Origin: Geodermatophilus bullaregiensis
GTDB taxonomy: Bacteria; Actinomycetota; Actinomycetes; Mycobacteriales; Geodermatophilaceae
DNA: 64,000 nucleotides
NCBI RefSeq assembly: GCF_016907675.1
Contig: NZ_JAFBCJ010000001.1
Location: forward strand, 1,798,001-1,862,000
Direction: 5' to 3'
Below, piece after piece: positions 42,934-52,685 of the stretch. The notes beneath the pieces are model-generated. The model ran no database searches, was not told the DNA's origin, and saw nothing but the letters and a program-made list of their open reading frames with translations. Within the stretch, counting starts at the first letter, position 1. Every line of letters begins with the position of its first letter. The position numbers and the translations under genes are program-made.

Positions 42934-44217
42934 CTAGTGCTCCCCTCGTCGGTACACGAGCCCGTTCGCCTTGGGCATGCGCAGGCGCTGGGAGGCCAGC
43001 GAGAGCACCAGCAGCGTGGTCAGGTGCGGCGTGAACGACACCAGGCCCGGCGGCAGTTCGTCGACGGTGAGGAAGCCGACCAGCGAGGCCGCCGCCACCA
43101 CCGCCGCGATGCCGGCCGGCACGAGCCTGCCGCGCATCGCCTGCACCACCGCGATCGCCGCGAGCAGCAGCGCCACCAGCAGGAAGAGCGCGACGACGGC
43201 GGAGCGGCTGCGCAGCTGGAGGGCGTCGGTGAAGCCGAACAGCGCGGCGCCCGAGGCCAGCCCGCCGGGCCGCCAGTTGCCGAAGATCAGCGCCGCGAGG
43301 CCGATGAAGCCGCGGCCGTTGACCTGCCCCTCGCGGTAGATGCCGGCGATGAAGACCAGGAAGACGCCCCCGAGGCCGGCCAGCGCCCCGGAGACGACCA
43401 CGGCGGTGTACTTGAGCCGGTAGACCGGCACACCGAGCGAGTCCGCGGCGGCCGGGTTCTCGCCGCACGAGCGCAGCCGCAGGCCGAACGCCGTCCGCCA
43501 CAGCAGCAGGTAGGTGGCCGGCACCAGCAGCACGGCGATGAGGGTGAGCAGGCCGACGCCGCTGGTCAGCCCGCGCAGGACGCCGGCGAGGTCGCTGACC
43601 AGGAACCAGTGCCGGCTCTCCAGCGACCCGAGCAGGTCGGGCCCGGAGGAGACCACCGGGACGGAGAACGTCGGCGGGTTGCCCTGCACCGGCGGGGACT
43701 GCGTGACCCCGCCGCCGGCCGGGTTGTCGGTGTAGAGCAGCTCGGACAGGAACCGCACGACGCCGCCGGCGAGGATGTTGATCGCCACCCCGGAGACGAC
43801 GTGGTCGACGCCGAAGGTCACCGTGGCCAGCGCGTGCAGCAGCCCCCCGACCGCGCCGAACACCAGCCCGCCGACGACGGCGGCGCCCCAGCCCCACTGG
43901 TAGCCGGCGAACCCCGCCCCCCAGGTGCCGAGCACCATCATGCCGTCGAGGCCGATGTTGACCACGCCCGCGCGCTCGGCGAACAGGCCGCCGAGCGCGG
44001 CCAGGCCGATCGGCACCGCGAGCAGCAGTGCCGCGGCGATGGTCGAGGAACTGGTCAGCGCCTCCTGGCCGCTGATGACGCGCACCACCGAGAACAGCAG
44101 CACGATGCCCAGCAGCAGCCAGGTCAGCCGCCGGGCCCGGCCACCGCCGGTCAGCAGGTCGGTCAGCGGGCCGCGGCTGGGCGGGGTCCCGGTGCCGGGA
44201 GGGGTCGTGACGGTCAT
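42934..44217 (-). CDS. Nucleoside ABC transporter permease, second subunit
   Basis: 427-aa permease of the BMP-linked nucleoside importer (YufQ/NupQ-like). Hydrophobic segments run throughout; FAERAGVVNIGLDGMMVLG is the family motif near the N-terminal third, and RLRSCGENPAAADSLGVPVYRLKY the conserved cytoplasmic loop that contacts the ATPase. ATG at 44217. The stop is immediately followed by the cdd GTG, so import and deamination are in one operon. Confidence 0.88.
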   Translation of the reverse strand: MTVTTPPGTGTPPSRGPLTDLLTGGGRARRLTWLLLGIVLLFSVVRVISGQEALTSSSTIAAALLLAVPIGLAALGGLFAERAGVVNIGLDGMMVLGTWGAGFAGYQWGWGAAVVGGLVFGAVGGLLHALATVTFGVDHVVSGVAINILAGGVVRFLSELLYTDNPAGGGVTQSPPVQGNPPTFSVPVVSSGPDLLGSLESRHWFLVSDLAGVLRGLTSGVGLLTLIAVLLVPATYLLLWRTAFGLRLRSCGENPAAADSLGVPVYRLKYTAVVVSGALAGLGGVFLVFIAGIYREGQVNGRGFIGLAALIFGNWRPGGLASGAALFGFTDALQLRSRSAVVALFLLVALLLAAIAVVQAMRGRLVPAGIAAVVAAASLVGFLTVDELPPGLVSFTPHLTTLLVLSLASQRLRMPKANGLVYRRGEH

Positions 44218-44276
44218 GCCGGGGTCCCCGCGAGAGCGTGGAGCGCCGGCGGAGCGCTGTCGTGGGGTGCGTTCAT
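44214..44276 (-). CDS. 20-codon bridging frame between the two permease genes
   Basis: ATG at 44276 overlaps the stop of the first permease (ATGA), and its stop overlaps the ATG of the second permease (ATGA). The peptide would be MNAPHDSAPPALHALAGTPA. It may only keep ribosomes running across the 55-bp gap; no function is claimed for the peptide. Confidence 0.35.
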   Translation of the reverse strand: MNAPHDSAPPALHALAGTPA

Positions 44277-45505
44277 GCCCCGGTCTCCTGCCGCTCGTCG
44301 CTGCGCTGTCCGGCACCCGCCGTCGGGCTGACGCCGGCGCCGGTGCCCGTGCCGCCGCCGGTCCCGGTGCTCTGCCCGGGCCCGGCGCTGCCGTCGCCGG
44401 CGACCGCGGCGGCCGGCGCCGACCCGCGCTCGGCCGACCGGAGGGCGACCCGGCGGGCGACCTCGTTGGCGACGACGACGGCGAGCACGATCGTGCCCTG
44501 GATGATCGTCACGACCGAGGCCGGGAAGTCCTGGATCTGCAGCGGCACCAGGGACCGGTCGAGGAACGCGAACAGCAGCGCTCCGAACGCGATCCCGATC
44601 GGTTTGTTCCGCCCGAGCAGGGCCACGGCGATCCCGAGGAAGCCCAGCCCGGAGGTGAAGTCGGTGGTGTAGGCGTGCGTGGAGCCGAGCAGGTCGGGCA
44701 TGCCGATCAGGCCGGCGACCGCGCCCGACAGGAGCATCGTCTTGACGACCATGCCGCGGGAGTCGACGCCGCTGGCGCTGGCCGCCGACGGCGACAGGCC
44801 CGCCGCCCGCAGGTCGAAGCCGAAGCGGGTGCGGTTGAGCAGCACCGCGATGACGACGCCGACGACGAGCGCCACGAGCAGGAACCCGTAGAGCTGCCGC
44901 GGCGGGTTCGCCAGGCCGAGGACGCCGAAGACGCCGTTGAGGGCGGGCATCCAGCCGGACTCGGGGATCTCGGCGGTGCTGATGATCGACGCGCCCTCGG
45001 GGCTGCCCCGCAGCGGCCCGGTGAGCAGGTACGACGCGATGCCCAGCGCGATGACGTTGAGCATGATCGAGCTGATGACCTCGCTGACGCCGCGGGTCAC
45101 CTTGAGCACGGCGACGATGCCGGCCCAGATCGCCGCGACGGCCATCGCCACGACCACGATGAGCAGCACGTGCAGCGGGCCGGGCAGCGTGACCGCGGCC
45201 CCGAGACCGGCGGCGACGATGGTCGCCAGCCGGTACTGGCCCTCGACGCCGATGTTGAACAGGCCCATGCGGAAGGCGATCGCCACGGCCAGGCCGGCGA
45301 GGAACAGCGGCACCGCCCGGTTGACGACCACCACGATCGCGGTCACCTGCTGGCTCGGGGTGTCGCCGAAGTCGACCATCACCGCGAACACCCGCAGCGG
45401 GTCCACCTGCAGCGCGGCCATGACCGCCGAGGAGATGACCACCGCGACGACGACGGCGAGGACCGGCGCCAGCAGCGCGAGGCCGACCCGGCGGAGGACG
45501 GTCAC
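44273..45505 (-). CDS. Nucleoside ABC transporter permease, first subunit
   Basis: 410-aa permease (YufP/NupP-like). It starts VTVLRRVGLALLAPVLAVVV; FRMGLFNIGVEGQYRLATIV is the family signature, GFDLRAAGLSPSAASASGVD the cytoplasmic loop. The C-terminal ~60 residues are a Gly/Thr/Ala-rich tail that is probably disordered. GTG at 45505 overlaps the stop of the ATPase gene. Confidence 0.88.
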   Translation of the reverse strand: MTVLRRVGLALLAPVLAVVVAVVISSAVMAALQVDPLRVFAVMVDFGDTPSQQVTAIVVVVNRAVPLFLAGLAVAIAFRMGLFNIGVEGQYRLATIVAAGLGAAVTLPGPLHVLLIVVVAMAVAAIWAGIVAVLKVTRGVSEVISSIMLNVIALGIASYLLTGPLRGSPEGASIISTAEIPESGWMPALNGVFGVLGLANPPRQLYGFLLVALVVGVVIAVLLNRTRFGFDLRAAGLSPSAASASGVDSRGMVVKTMLLSGAVAGLIGMPDLLGSTHAYTTDFTSGLGFLGIAVALLGRNKPIGIAFGALLFAFLDRSLVPLQIQDFPASVVTIIQGTIVLAVVVANEVARRVALRSAERGSAPAAAVAGDGSAGPGQSTGTGGGTGTGAGVSPTAGAGQRSDERQETGA

Positions 45506-47148
45506 GCCGCACCCGCCGCGGTCCGCGCGCCGGTCATGTACCCGCCGAGCTCCTCGGGCGTGACCGAGGAGGGGTCGAGGGTGGCCACCAGCCGTCCGCG
45601 CAGCATCACGTGCAGCGTGTCGGACAGGCCGATGAGCTCGTCGAGGTCGGCCGAGACCAGCAGGATCCCCATCCCCTCCGCGCGGGCGTCCTCGAGCAGC
45701 CGCCAGATGGCGCCCTGGGCGCCGACGTCGACCCCGCGGGTCGGGTGCGCGGCCAGCAGCAGCCGCGGCCGCGCGCTCATCTCCCGGCCGACGATGAGCT
45801 TCTGCTGGTTGCCGCCGGACAGGGCGACGGCGAGCGTGTCCGGGCCGGGAGCGCGGACGTCGTACTCGCGCATGATCCGCTCGGTGTCGGCGCGGGAGGC
45901 GCGGCGGTCGATGAACGGCCCCCTGACCGCCGGCGGGCGGGTCTGGTGGCCCAGGATCCGGTTCTCCCAGAGCGGCGCGTCGAGCAGCATGCCCTGGCGG
46001 TGCCGGTCCTCCGGGATGAAGCCGAGACCGGCCTCGCGGCGGGCCCGGGTGCTCCACGCGGTGATGTCGTCGTCGCCGAGGAGCACGGTGCCGGCGGCCA
46101 GCGGGCGCAGCCCCATGACGGCGTCGACGAGCTCGGCCTGGCCGTTGCCCTCGACGCCGGCGATGCCGACCACCTCGCCCTCGCGGACGGTCAGGCTCAC
46201 CTCGTCGACCGGCGGGCGGCCGGTGGGCGCGGCCACGGTGAGCTCGCGCAGCTGCAGCACCGGCGTCTCGCGCACCGTCGAGGTGCGCACCTGCGGCGAG
46301 GGCAGCTCGGTGCCCACCATGAGCTCGGCGAGCTGGCGCACGGTCGTCGTCCTCGGGTCGGCGGTGCCGACGGTGGTGCCGCGGCGGATCACGGTGATCG
46401 CGTCGGCCACCCGGCGGACCTCGTCGAGCTTGTGCGAGATGAACAGGACCGTCAGGCCCTCGCGCTTGAGCTCGGCGAGGTTGCCGAACAGCTCGTCGAC
46501 CTCCTGCGGCACGAGGACGGCGGTGGGCTCGTCGAGGATGAGGATGCGGGCGTCGCGGTAGAGCACCTTGGCGATCTCGACCCGCTGCCGGTCGCCGACG
46601 CCCAGGTCCTCCACGAGGGCGTCGGGGCGCAGGCCCAGGCCGTAGCGCTCGGAGATCTCGGTGATCCGCCGGCGGGCCTCGGCCCGGTCCAGCCGGCCGG
46701 CCCGCGTGGGCTCGCTGCCCAGCACGACGTTCTCCAGGACGGTGAAGTTGTCGGCCAGCATGAAGTGCTGGTGCACCATGCCGATCCCCGCGGCGATCGC
46801 GTCGGCCGGGCTGCGGAAGGACACCTCGCGCCCGTGCAGCAGGATCTGCCCCTCGTCGGGGCGGTGCTCGCCGTAGAGGGTCTTCATCAGCGTCGACTTG
46901 CCGGCGCCGTTCTCGCCCACGATCGCGTGCACCTCACCGCGGCGGACCCGCAGCTCGATGTCGCGGTTGGCGACCACGCCCGGGAAGCGCTTGGTGATGC
47001 CGCGCAGCTCGACCGCGAGCGGCCCGGTCCCGGCGGCCGCGCCGTCCCCGGTGCCGGCCGGGACGGTGCCACCCGGAGCGCCCGTGCCGGGGCCGGGCGG
47101 CGCACCGCCGGCCGGGGTGCCTGGTGTGGCCATCCCTGGTGTGGGCAT
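45502..47148 (-). CDS. Nucleoside ABC transporter ATP-binding protein (two ATPase domains)
   Basis: 548-aa fused ATPase (YufO/NupO-like). After a Gly/Pro/Thr-rich start of ~45 residues, domain 1 has IVGENGAGKSTLMKTLYG (Walker A), MVHQHFMLADNFTV (typical Q-loop of this family), a degenerate signature VEDLGVGDRQRVEI and LILDEPTAVL. Domain 2 has a degenerate Walker A (GVEGNGQAELVDAV), signature LSGGNQQKLIVGRE and RLLLAAHPTRGVDVGAQ. This asymmetry is normal for RbsA/NupO-type ATPases. ATG 47148 is preceded by GGAAGGG; ATG 47133 is an alternative. Confidence 0.9.
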   Translation of the reverse strand: MPTPGMATPGTPAGGAPPGPGTGAPGGTVPAGTGDGAAAGTGPLAVELRGITKRFPGVVANRDIELRVRRGEVHAIVGENGAGKSTLMKTLYGEHRPDEGQILLHGREVSFRSPADAIAAGIGMVHQHFMLADNFTVLENVVLGSEPTRAGRLDRAEARRRITEISERYGLGLRPDALVEDLGVGDRQRVEIAKVLYRDARILILDEPTAVLVPQEVDELFGNLAELKREGLTVLFISHKLDEVRRVADAITVIRRGTTVGTADPRTTTVRQLAELMVGTELPSPQVRTSTVRETPVLQLRELTVAAPTGRPPVDEVSLTVREGEVVGIAGVEGNGQAELVDAVMGLRPLAAGTVLLGDDDITAWSTRARREAGLGFIPEDRHRQGMLLDAPLWENRILGHQTRPPAVRGPFIDRRASRADTERIMREYDVRAPGPDTLAVALSGGNQQKLIVGREMSARPRLLLAAHPTRGVDVGAQGAIWRLLEDARAEGMGILLVSADLDELIGLSDTLHVMLRGRLVATLDPSSVTPEELGGYMTGARTAAGAA

Positions 47149-47319
47149 GGTGGGCCCTTCCCTGTCCTCGCGGCCCGCGGGTGCGCGGGCACGCGTTCCA
47201 CTCTGCTGCACCGGTGGCGCGGGATCGACCGCGCCACCGGGCCGTGCACCGTCCCGGACCGCAGGACGCCGCGTCGGCATCCTGCACGACGGCGGGGTCA
47301 CCGGGGCGACCCCCTCACG

Positions 47320-47360
47320 ACGGCGGGCCCGGGGGACTGATGCTCCCCCGGGCCCGCCGT
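47320..47360 (-). terminator. Strong hairpin downstream of the BMP lipoprotein gene
   Basis: Perfect 17-bp arms (ACGGCGGGCCCGGGGGA and complement) with a 7-nt loop, 90 bp beyond the bmp stop and 170 bp before the ATPase start. It probably ends or attenuates the bmp transcript, giving more binding protein than membrane subunits. Confidence 0.7.
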
Positions 47361-47420
47361 GTGCCTGGACCTCCGTGTGCACGGACCTGTGTGTGCACGG
47401 ACCTCCGTGTGCACGGACCT
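47359..47420. repeat. 16-bp tandem repeat, four units
   Basis: Consensus GTGTGCACGGACCTCC. Units start at 47359, 47375, 47391 and 47407; units 1 and 2 have one or two changes and unit 4 is cut at 14 bp. It lies between the bmp stop and the hairpin above. Each unit contains the palindrome GTGCAC (altered in unit 1). Confidence 0.85.
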
Positions 47421-47449
47421 CGATCAGCCGGCCGCGGGGCCGGCGGCGG

Positions 47450-48511
47450 TCACGGGGTCGTCGGGACCTCGATCTCGCCGTCGACGATCTGCTGCCGGTA
47501 GTCGTCGATCTGGTCCTGGATGTCGTCGATCTGCCCGCCCGAGGTGGCCAGGCCGACGCCGTCGGCCTCCAGGTCGTAGACGATGTCCGAGCCGCCCTCG
47601 ATGCTGCCGTCGACGTAGGAGTCGATGAACGACGACACCGCGGTGTCCACCCGCTTGAGCATGGAGGTCATGATCACGGCCTGCAGCGCCGGGTCGTCGA
47701 CGGTCTGGAACTGGTCGGAGTCGACGCCGATGGCGCGCCCGCCGGCCGCCGCGGCTGCCTGGAAGACGCCCAGGCCCGAGCCGCCCGCCGCGTGGTAGAC
47801 GATGTCGGCGCCGGCCTCGTACATGCCCTGGGCGACCAGCAGGCCGCGGTCGGGCGCGTTGAAGCCGGAGAAGTCACCGGCCGGCGAGATGTACTGCCGG
47901 TCGATGACGATCTGCGGGTCGACCGCCTGCGCGCCGGCGACGTAGCCGGCCTCGAACTTCTGGATCAGCGGGCTCTCGACGCCGCCGACGAAGCCGACGT
48001 GGCCGGTCTCGGACTTCAGCGCCGCGGCGACGCCGGCGAGGAACGAGCCCTGCTCCTCGGCGAAGAGCAGGCCGGTCAGGTTGTCGGCGCCGACCTCCTC
48101 GGCCGAGGAGTCGATGATCGCGAAGGTGGTGTCGGGGTACTGCTCGACCACGTCGCCGATGACCTCGCCGTAGGCGAAGCCGACCGCGATGATCGGGTCG
48201 TAGCCCTCGTCGGCCAGCTGGGTGAGCAGGTCGGCGCGGTTGGAGGCGTCGGCGTTGGGGCTGAGGTCCTGGAACTCGCCGCCGTGCTCGTCGACCGCGG
48301 CCTCCAGGCCGGCGACCGCGGCGTCGTTGAACGAGCGGTCACCGCGGCCGCCGGTGTCGAAGGCCAGGCCGATGCGCGGCTCACCGCCGCCGCCCTTCCC
48401 ACCGCCGCTGCCGCCGCTGTCACCGCCGGTCTCGTCGCTGGCACAGGCGGCCAGGGCCATGCTGCCGGCCAGCAGCATGGCCGCGACCTTCATCTTCCGC
48501 GCTCGGCGCAA
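47450..48511 (-). CDS. BMP-family nucleoside-binding lipoprotein
   Basis: Substrate-binding lipoprotein of the nucleoside importer (BmpA/NupN/PnrA-like), anchored on the outer face of the membrane. MKVAAMLLAGSMALAACAS gives a signal peptide with lipobox LAAC. A Gly/Ser linker follows, then IGLAFDTGGRGDRSFNDAAV (family start motif, FDxGGxxDxSFN). TTG at 48511 is preferred: AGAGGAG lies 6 nt upstream and it adds RRARK to the signal peptide. ATG at 48493 lacks a good site. 353 aa from TTG, mature Cys at 23. Encoded upstream of its ATPase and permeases. Confidence 0.9.
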   Translation of the reverse strand: MRRARKMKVAAMLLAGSMALAACASDETGGDSGGSGGGKGGGGEPRIGLAFDTGGRGDRSFNDAAVAGLEAAVDEHGGEFQDLSPNADASNRADLLTQLADEGYDPIIAVGFAYGEVIGDVVEQYPDTTFAIIDSSAEEVGADNLTGLLFAEEQGSFLAGVAAALKSETGHVGFVGGVESPLIQKFEAGYVAGAQAVDPQIVIDRQYISPAGDFSGFNAPDRGLLVAQGMYEAGADIVYHAAGGSGLGVFQAAAAAGGRAIGVDSDQFQTVDDPALQAVIMTSMLKRVDTAVSSFIDSYVDGSIEGGSDIVYDLEADGVGLATSGGQIDDIQDQIDDYRQQIVDGEIEVPTTP

Positions 48512-48528
48512 GACGCACTCCTCTCTGG

Positions 48529-48639
48529 GGGGAGCCACCCGCGCCAACGGTGGGGGTGCCTCCCGTGGGGTCCTGGTCCGTCGCGTCCGGGTGCGATCCG
48601 GCACGGCCGGGCGCCGGACGCGACGACTCGGGCACGCTA
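48529..48639 (-). promoter_or_regulatory. Leader of the bmp gene: -10 and hairpin before the ribosome site
   Basis: TAGCGT at 48639-48634 is a candidate -10, giving a leader of ~115 nt. A G/C-rich inverted repeat (48549-48564 with 48529-48540, pairing GGGAGG-type and CCACC/GGTGG segments) sits just upstream of the AGAGGAG ribosome site. No known riboswitch was recognised. Confidence 0.35.
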
Positions 48640-48767
48640 ACCGCGGACGGCGTCCGCGCCGCCATCCGGGCGACGGACCGAGATGGGATCGTTGCGAAGC
48701 GGCACCCGGTCGTGGCACGGACCACGCTCCGCCGTCCCCGCGCGACCGGGCCGGCGCCCGACCCGGC

Positions 48768-48773
48768 TAGCGT
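48768..48773 (+). promoter_or_regulatory. -10 TAGCGT of the D,D-carboxypeptidase gene
   Basis: TAGCGT, 7-nt spacer, GTG at 48781. Confidence 0.5.
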
Positions 48774-48780
48774 CCGGCCC

Positions 48781-50091
48781 GTGGGGCGAGGACCGGGGGC
48801 GCGGTGGCCCGTGCGGGCGCTGCTGGGCGCGCTGGTGCTCGCCGTCGGGCTGGGGACCGCCTCCCCCGCCGCGGCGGCGCCGTCGACCCCTCCGGTCAGC
48901 GAGGCGGCCCGTCCCACGGTCGACCCCGCGGCGCCCACGCCGACCGCCCCGCTGCCCGGCGGGCCGCCGCAGGGCTCCGCTCCCGGTGGCGGGACCGTCG
49001 GCGGGGAGGGACTGGACACCCGTGGCACGGTCGTCGTCGACGGCGCCCCTCCCCTGCCCGACGGGGTCGCCGCCGCCGGCTGGCTGGTCGCCGACGCCGG
49101 CACCGGGGACGTCCTGGCCGCCCGCGACCCGCACGGCCGCTACTACCCGGCCAGCACGCTCAAGACGCTCACGCTCCTCACGCTCGTCCACCGGCTGGAC
49201 CCCGGGCTGGTGGTCGAGGGCACGGTCGAGGACGAGTCGATGGAGGGCAGCCGGGTCGGCATGGTCGCCGGTGGCCGCTACTCCGTGGCGCTGCTGTTCC
49301 AGGCGCTGGTGATGCAGTCGGGCAACGACGCGGCCAACGCGCTGGCCCGCGCCGCGGGCGGCACGGTGGCGACGGTGCAGGCGATGAACGCCCGGGCGCT
49401 GGAGCTCGGCGCCTTCGACACGGTGGCCGGGACGCCGTCGGGACTCGACGTCGCCGGGCAGTCGTCCTCGCCCTACGACCTGGCGCTGGTCTTCCGGGAG
49501 CTGGTCGCCGACCCGGTGACCGCCGCCGTCCTCACGACGACCAGGGCGCAGGTGCCGGGCGTCGAGGGGCGCTCGCCCGGCTTCGAGATCCAGAACGAGA
49601 ACCCGCTGGCCGACTACCCCGGCGGGCTGGGCGGCAAGACCGGCTTCACCGACGCCGCCCGGCACACCTTCGTCACCGCCGCGGAGCGCGACGGGCGGCG
49701 GCTGGTGGTCAGCGTCATGGGCACCGAGAACCGGCCGCTGCGCGCCGCCGACCAGGCCGCGCTGCTGCTCGACTGGGGCTTCGGCGTCCCGGCCGCGCTC
49801 GGCGGGGTCGGGACGCTGGTGCGCTCGGCGTCCGACGTCCCGGCGCCGACCGCCTCGGCGGCGCCCCCGCCGGCGGGACCGGCCCCGGTGGCCGCCGGCA
49901 CCGCCTCCCCCGCCGCCGGCGACCGCCCGCGCGGGCTGCTGGCGGCCGCCCTGGCCGCGGCCGCGGTCGCGGTCGTCGTCGCGACGCTCACCGGCCGGCG
50001 GCGGGCGATGCGACGGCCGGTACCGGCTCCTCCGGGACGGCGGGGACCGCCCGCTGCAGGGACGGCAGGGTCGCGGTCCAGGCGGCCGTGA
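48781..50091 (+). CDS. D-alanyl-D-alanine carboxypeptidase (S11 family)
   Basis: Trims the terminal D-Ala of peptidoglycan stem peptides outside the membrane. 436 aa. The signal peptide is RALLGALVLAVGLGTASPAAAA, followed by a Pro-rich linker. Catalytic motifs: PASTLKTLT (SxxK, Ser near 126), MQSGNDAAN (SGN near 180) and GGKTGFTDA (KTG near 285). A C-terminal hydrophobic helix (LLAAALAAAAVAVVVATL) followed by RRRAMRR anchors it, as in mycobacterial DacB1-like proteins. GTG 48781 is chosen from the -10 spacing. The last 104 bp overlap the end of the opposing YihY gene. Confidence 0.92.
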   Translation: MGRGPGARWPVRALLGALVLAVGLGTASPAAAAPSTPPVSEAARPTVDPAAPTPTAPLPGGPPQGSAPGGGTVGGEGLDTRGTVVVDGAPPLPDGVAAAGWLVADAGTGDVLAARDPHGRYYPASTLKTLTLLTLVHRLDPGLVVEGTVEDESMEGSRVGMVAGGRYSVALLFQALVMQSGNDAANALARAAGGTVATVQAMNARALELGAFDTVAGTPSGLDVAGQSSSPYDLALVFRELVADPVTAAVLTTTRAQVPGVEGRSPGFEIQNENPLADYPGGLGGKTGFTDAARHTFVTAAERDGRRLVVSVMGTENRPLRAADQAALLLDWGFGVPAALGGVGTLVRSASDVPAPTASAAPPPAGPAPVAAGTASPAAGDRPRGLLAAALAAAAVAVVVATLTGRRRAMRRPVPAPPGRRGPPAAGTAGSRSRRP

Positions 50092-51019
50092 AGAAGGCGA
50101 AGCGGACCACCACGTTGATCCACACCAGCGTGCCGACGGCGCCGCCGAACGCCGACGACGTGACGTTCCCGGAGATCAGCGAGAGGTAGAGGCTGCCCAG
50201 CAGCTTCATCACCTCGAACCCGGCGGCCCCGAACAGCGCCCCGGGCAGCAGCAGCCGCAGCGGGTGCGACGTCGAGGGCACCACCCGCAGCAGCCACAGG
50301 AAGACGAGGACGTCGCCGGCGAAGGCCAGCGCGAGGCCGAGGGCGGCGGTGAGGAAGGCCAGGCCCGGGGCGCCCTGGATGCCGAGCAGGGAGAGCACCC
50401 GGGAGGTGGCCCGCGTGGCGAAGCCGGTCAGGCCGATGCTGGCCAGGCCGGCGGCCCCCAGGGCGACGAGGGCGACGACGTCGGCCAGGTTGTCCCGCCA
50501 GAACTCCGGCTCGTCGGCCTCGCCCTTCCAGGTCCGCTCCATGCCGATGCGCAGCTTGTCCATGGCGCGCAGGCCGGCGTAGAGGAAGCCCGCCGCGCCG
50601 AGCAGCGTGGTGATGCCGGCCGCGCCCACCGCCGAGCGCAGCTCGCTGACGATCTGCCGGCCGGTCGCGCCGGGGAACGCCTCGCGGACGGCGGTGAACA
50701 GCTCGCGCTGCAGCAGCTCGTCGCCCGAGAGGACCAGCGCGGTGACCGAGGCGGCCAGCAGCAGGACGGGGAACAGGCCGAGGAAGACGAAGTAGGTGAC
50801 CCCGGCGGCCATGAGGTCACCCTGGGTCCGGGTGTAGCGGCCACCGGCCCGGGCGAGGTGGTCGAACCACGGGCGGCGACGGCGCTGCGCCTCGACGACC
50901 GCGGTGATCCGCCCGCCGACGCCGGCGACGCGCTCCCACGGGCGGCGGAGGGCCGTGCGGGCGGCGCTGCCACGGGTCGCGTCGGCCGTCGGCGGCCGGT
51001 CGTCCCGAGGTGCACCCAC
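49988..51019 (-). CDS. YihY/BrkB-family inner membrane protein
   Basis: 343-aa polytopic membrane protein. After a basic cytoplasmic start (EAQRRRRPWFDHLARAGGRY) come DLMAAGVTYFVFLGLFPVLLLAASV (family motif, A-A-x-x-Y-x-x-x-L-x-x-F-P), TTLLGAAGFLYAGLRAMDKL and several more hydrophobic helices, ending with a short Pro/Val tail. Family function is unclear (an old RNase BN label is wrong). GTG at 51019 is supported by CAGACT 7 nt upstream. It converges with and overlaps the carboxypeptidase gene. Confidence 0.85.
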   Translation of the reverse strand: MGAPRDDRPPTADATRGSAARTALRRPWERVAGVGGRITAVVEAQRRRRPWFDHLARAGGRYTRTQGDLMAAGVTYFVFLGLFPVLLLAASVTALVLSGDELLQRELFTAVREAFPGATGRQIVSELRSAVGAAGITTLLGAAGFLYAGLRAMDKLRIGMERTWKGEADEPEFWRDNLADVVALVALGAAGLASIGLTGFATRATSRVLSLLGIQGAPGLAFLTAALGLALAFAGDVLVFLWLLRVVPSTSHPLRLLLPGALFGAAGFEVMKLLGSLYLSLISGNVTSSAFGGAVGTLVWINVVVRFAFFTAAWTATLPSLQRAVPAVPEEPVPAVASPAAGR

Positions 51020-51060
51020 CGGGCCCAGTCTGCGCTCCCCGCGGTGTCCCCGCGCGGCGG

Positions 51061-52685
<1,625 letters not shown>

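Noticed and set aside
45502..47148. Degenerate second Walker A in the nucleoside ATPase as a mutation
   Set aside because: This asymmetry is the usual state in RbsA/NupO-like fused ATPases.
47359..47420. CRISPR array
   Set aside because: The repeats are directly adjacent 16-mers without spacers and no cas gene is present.
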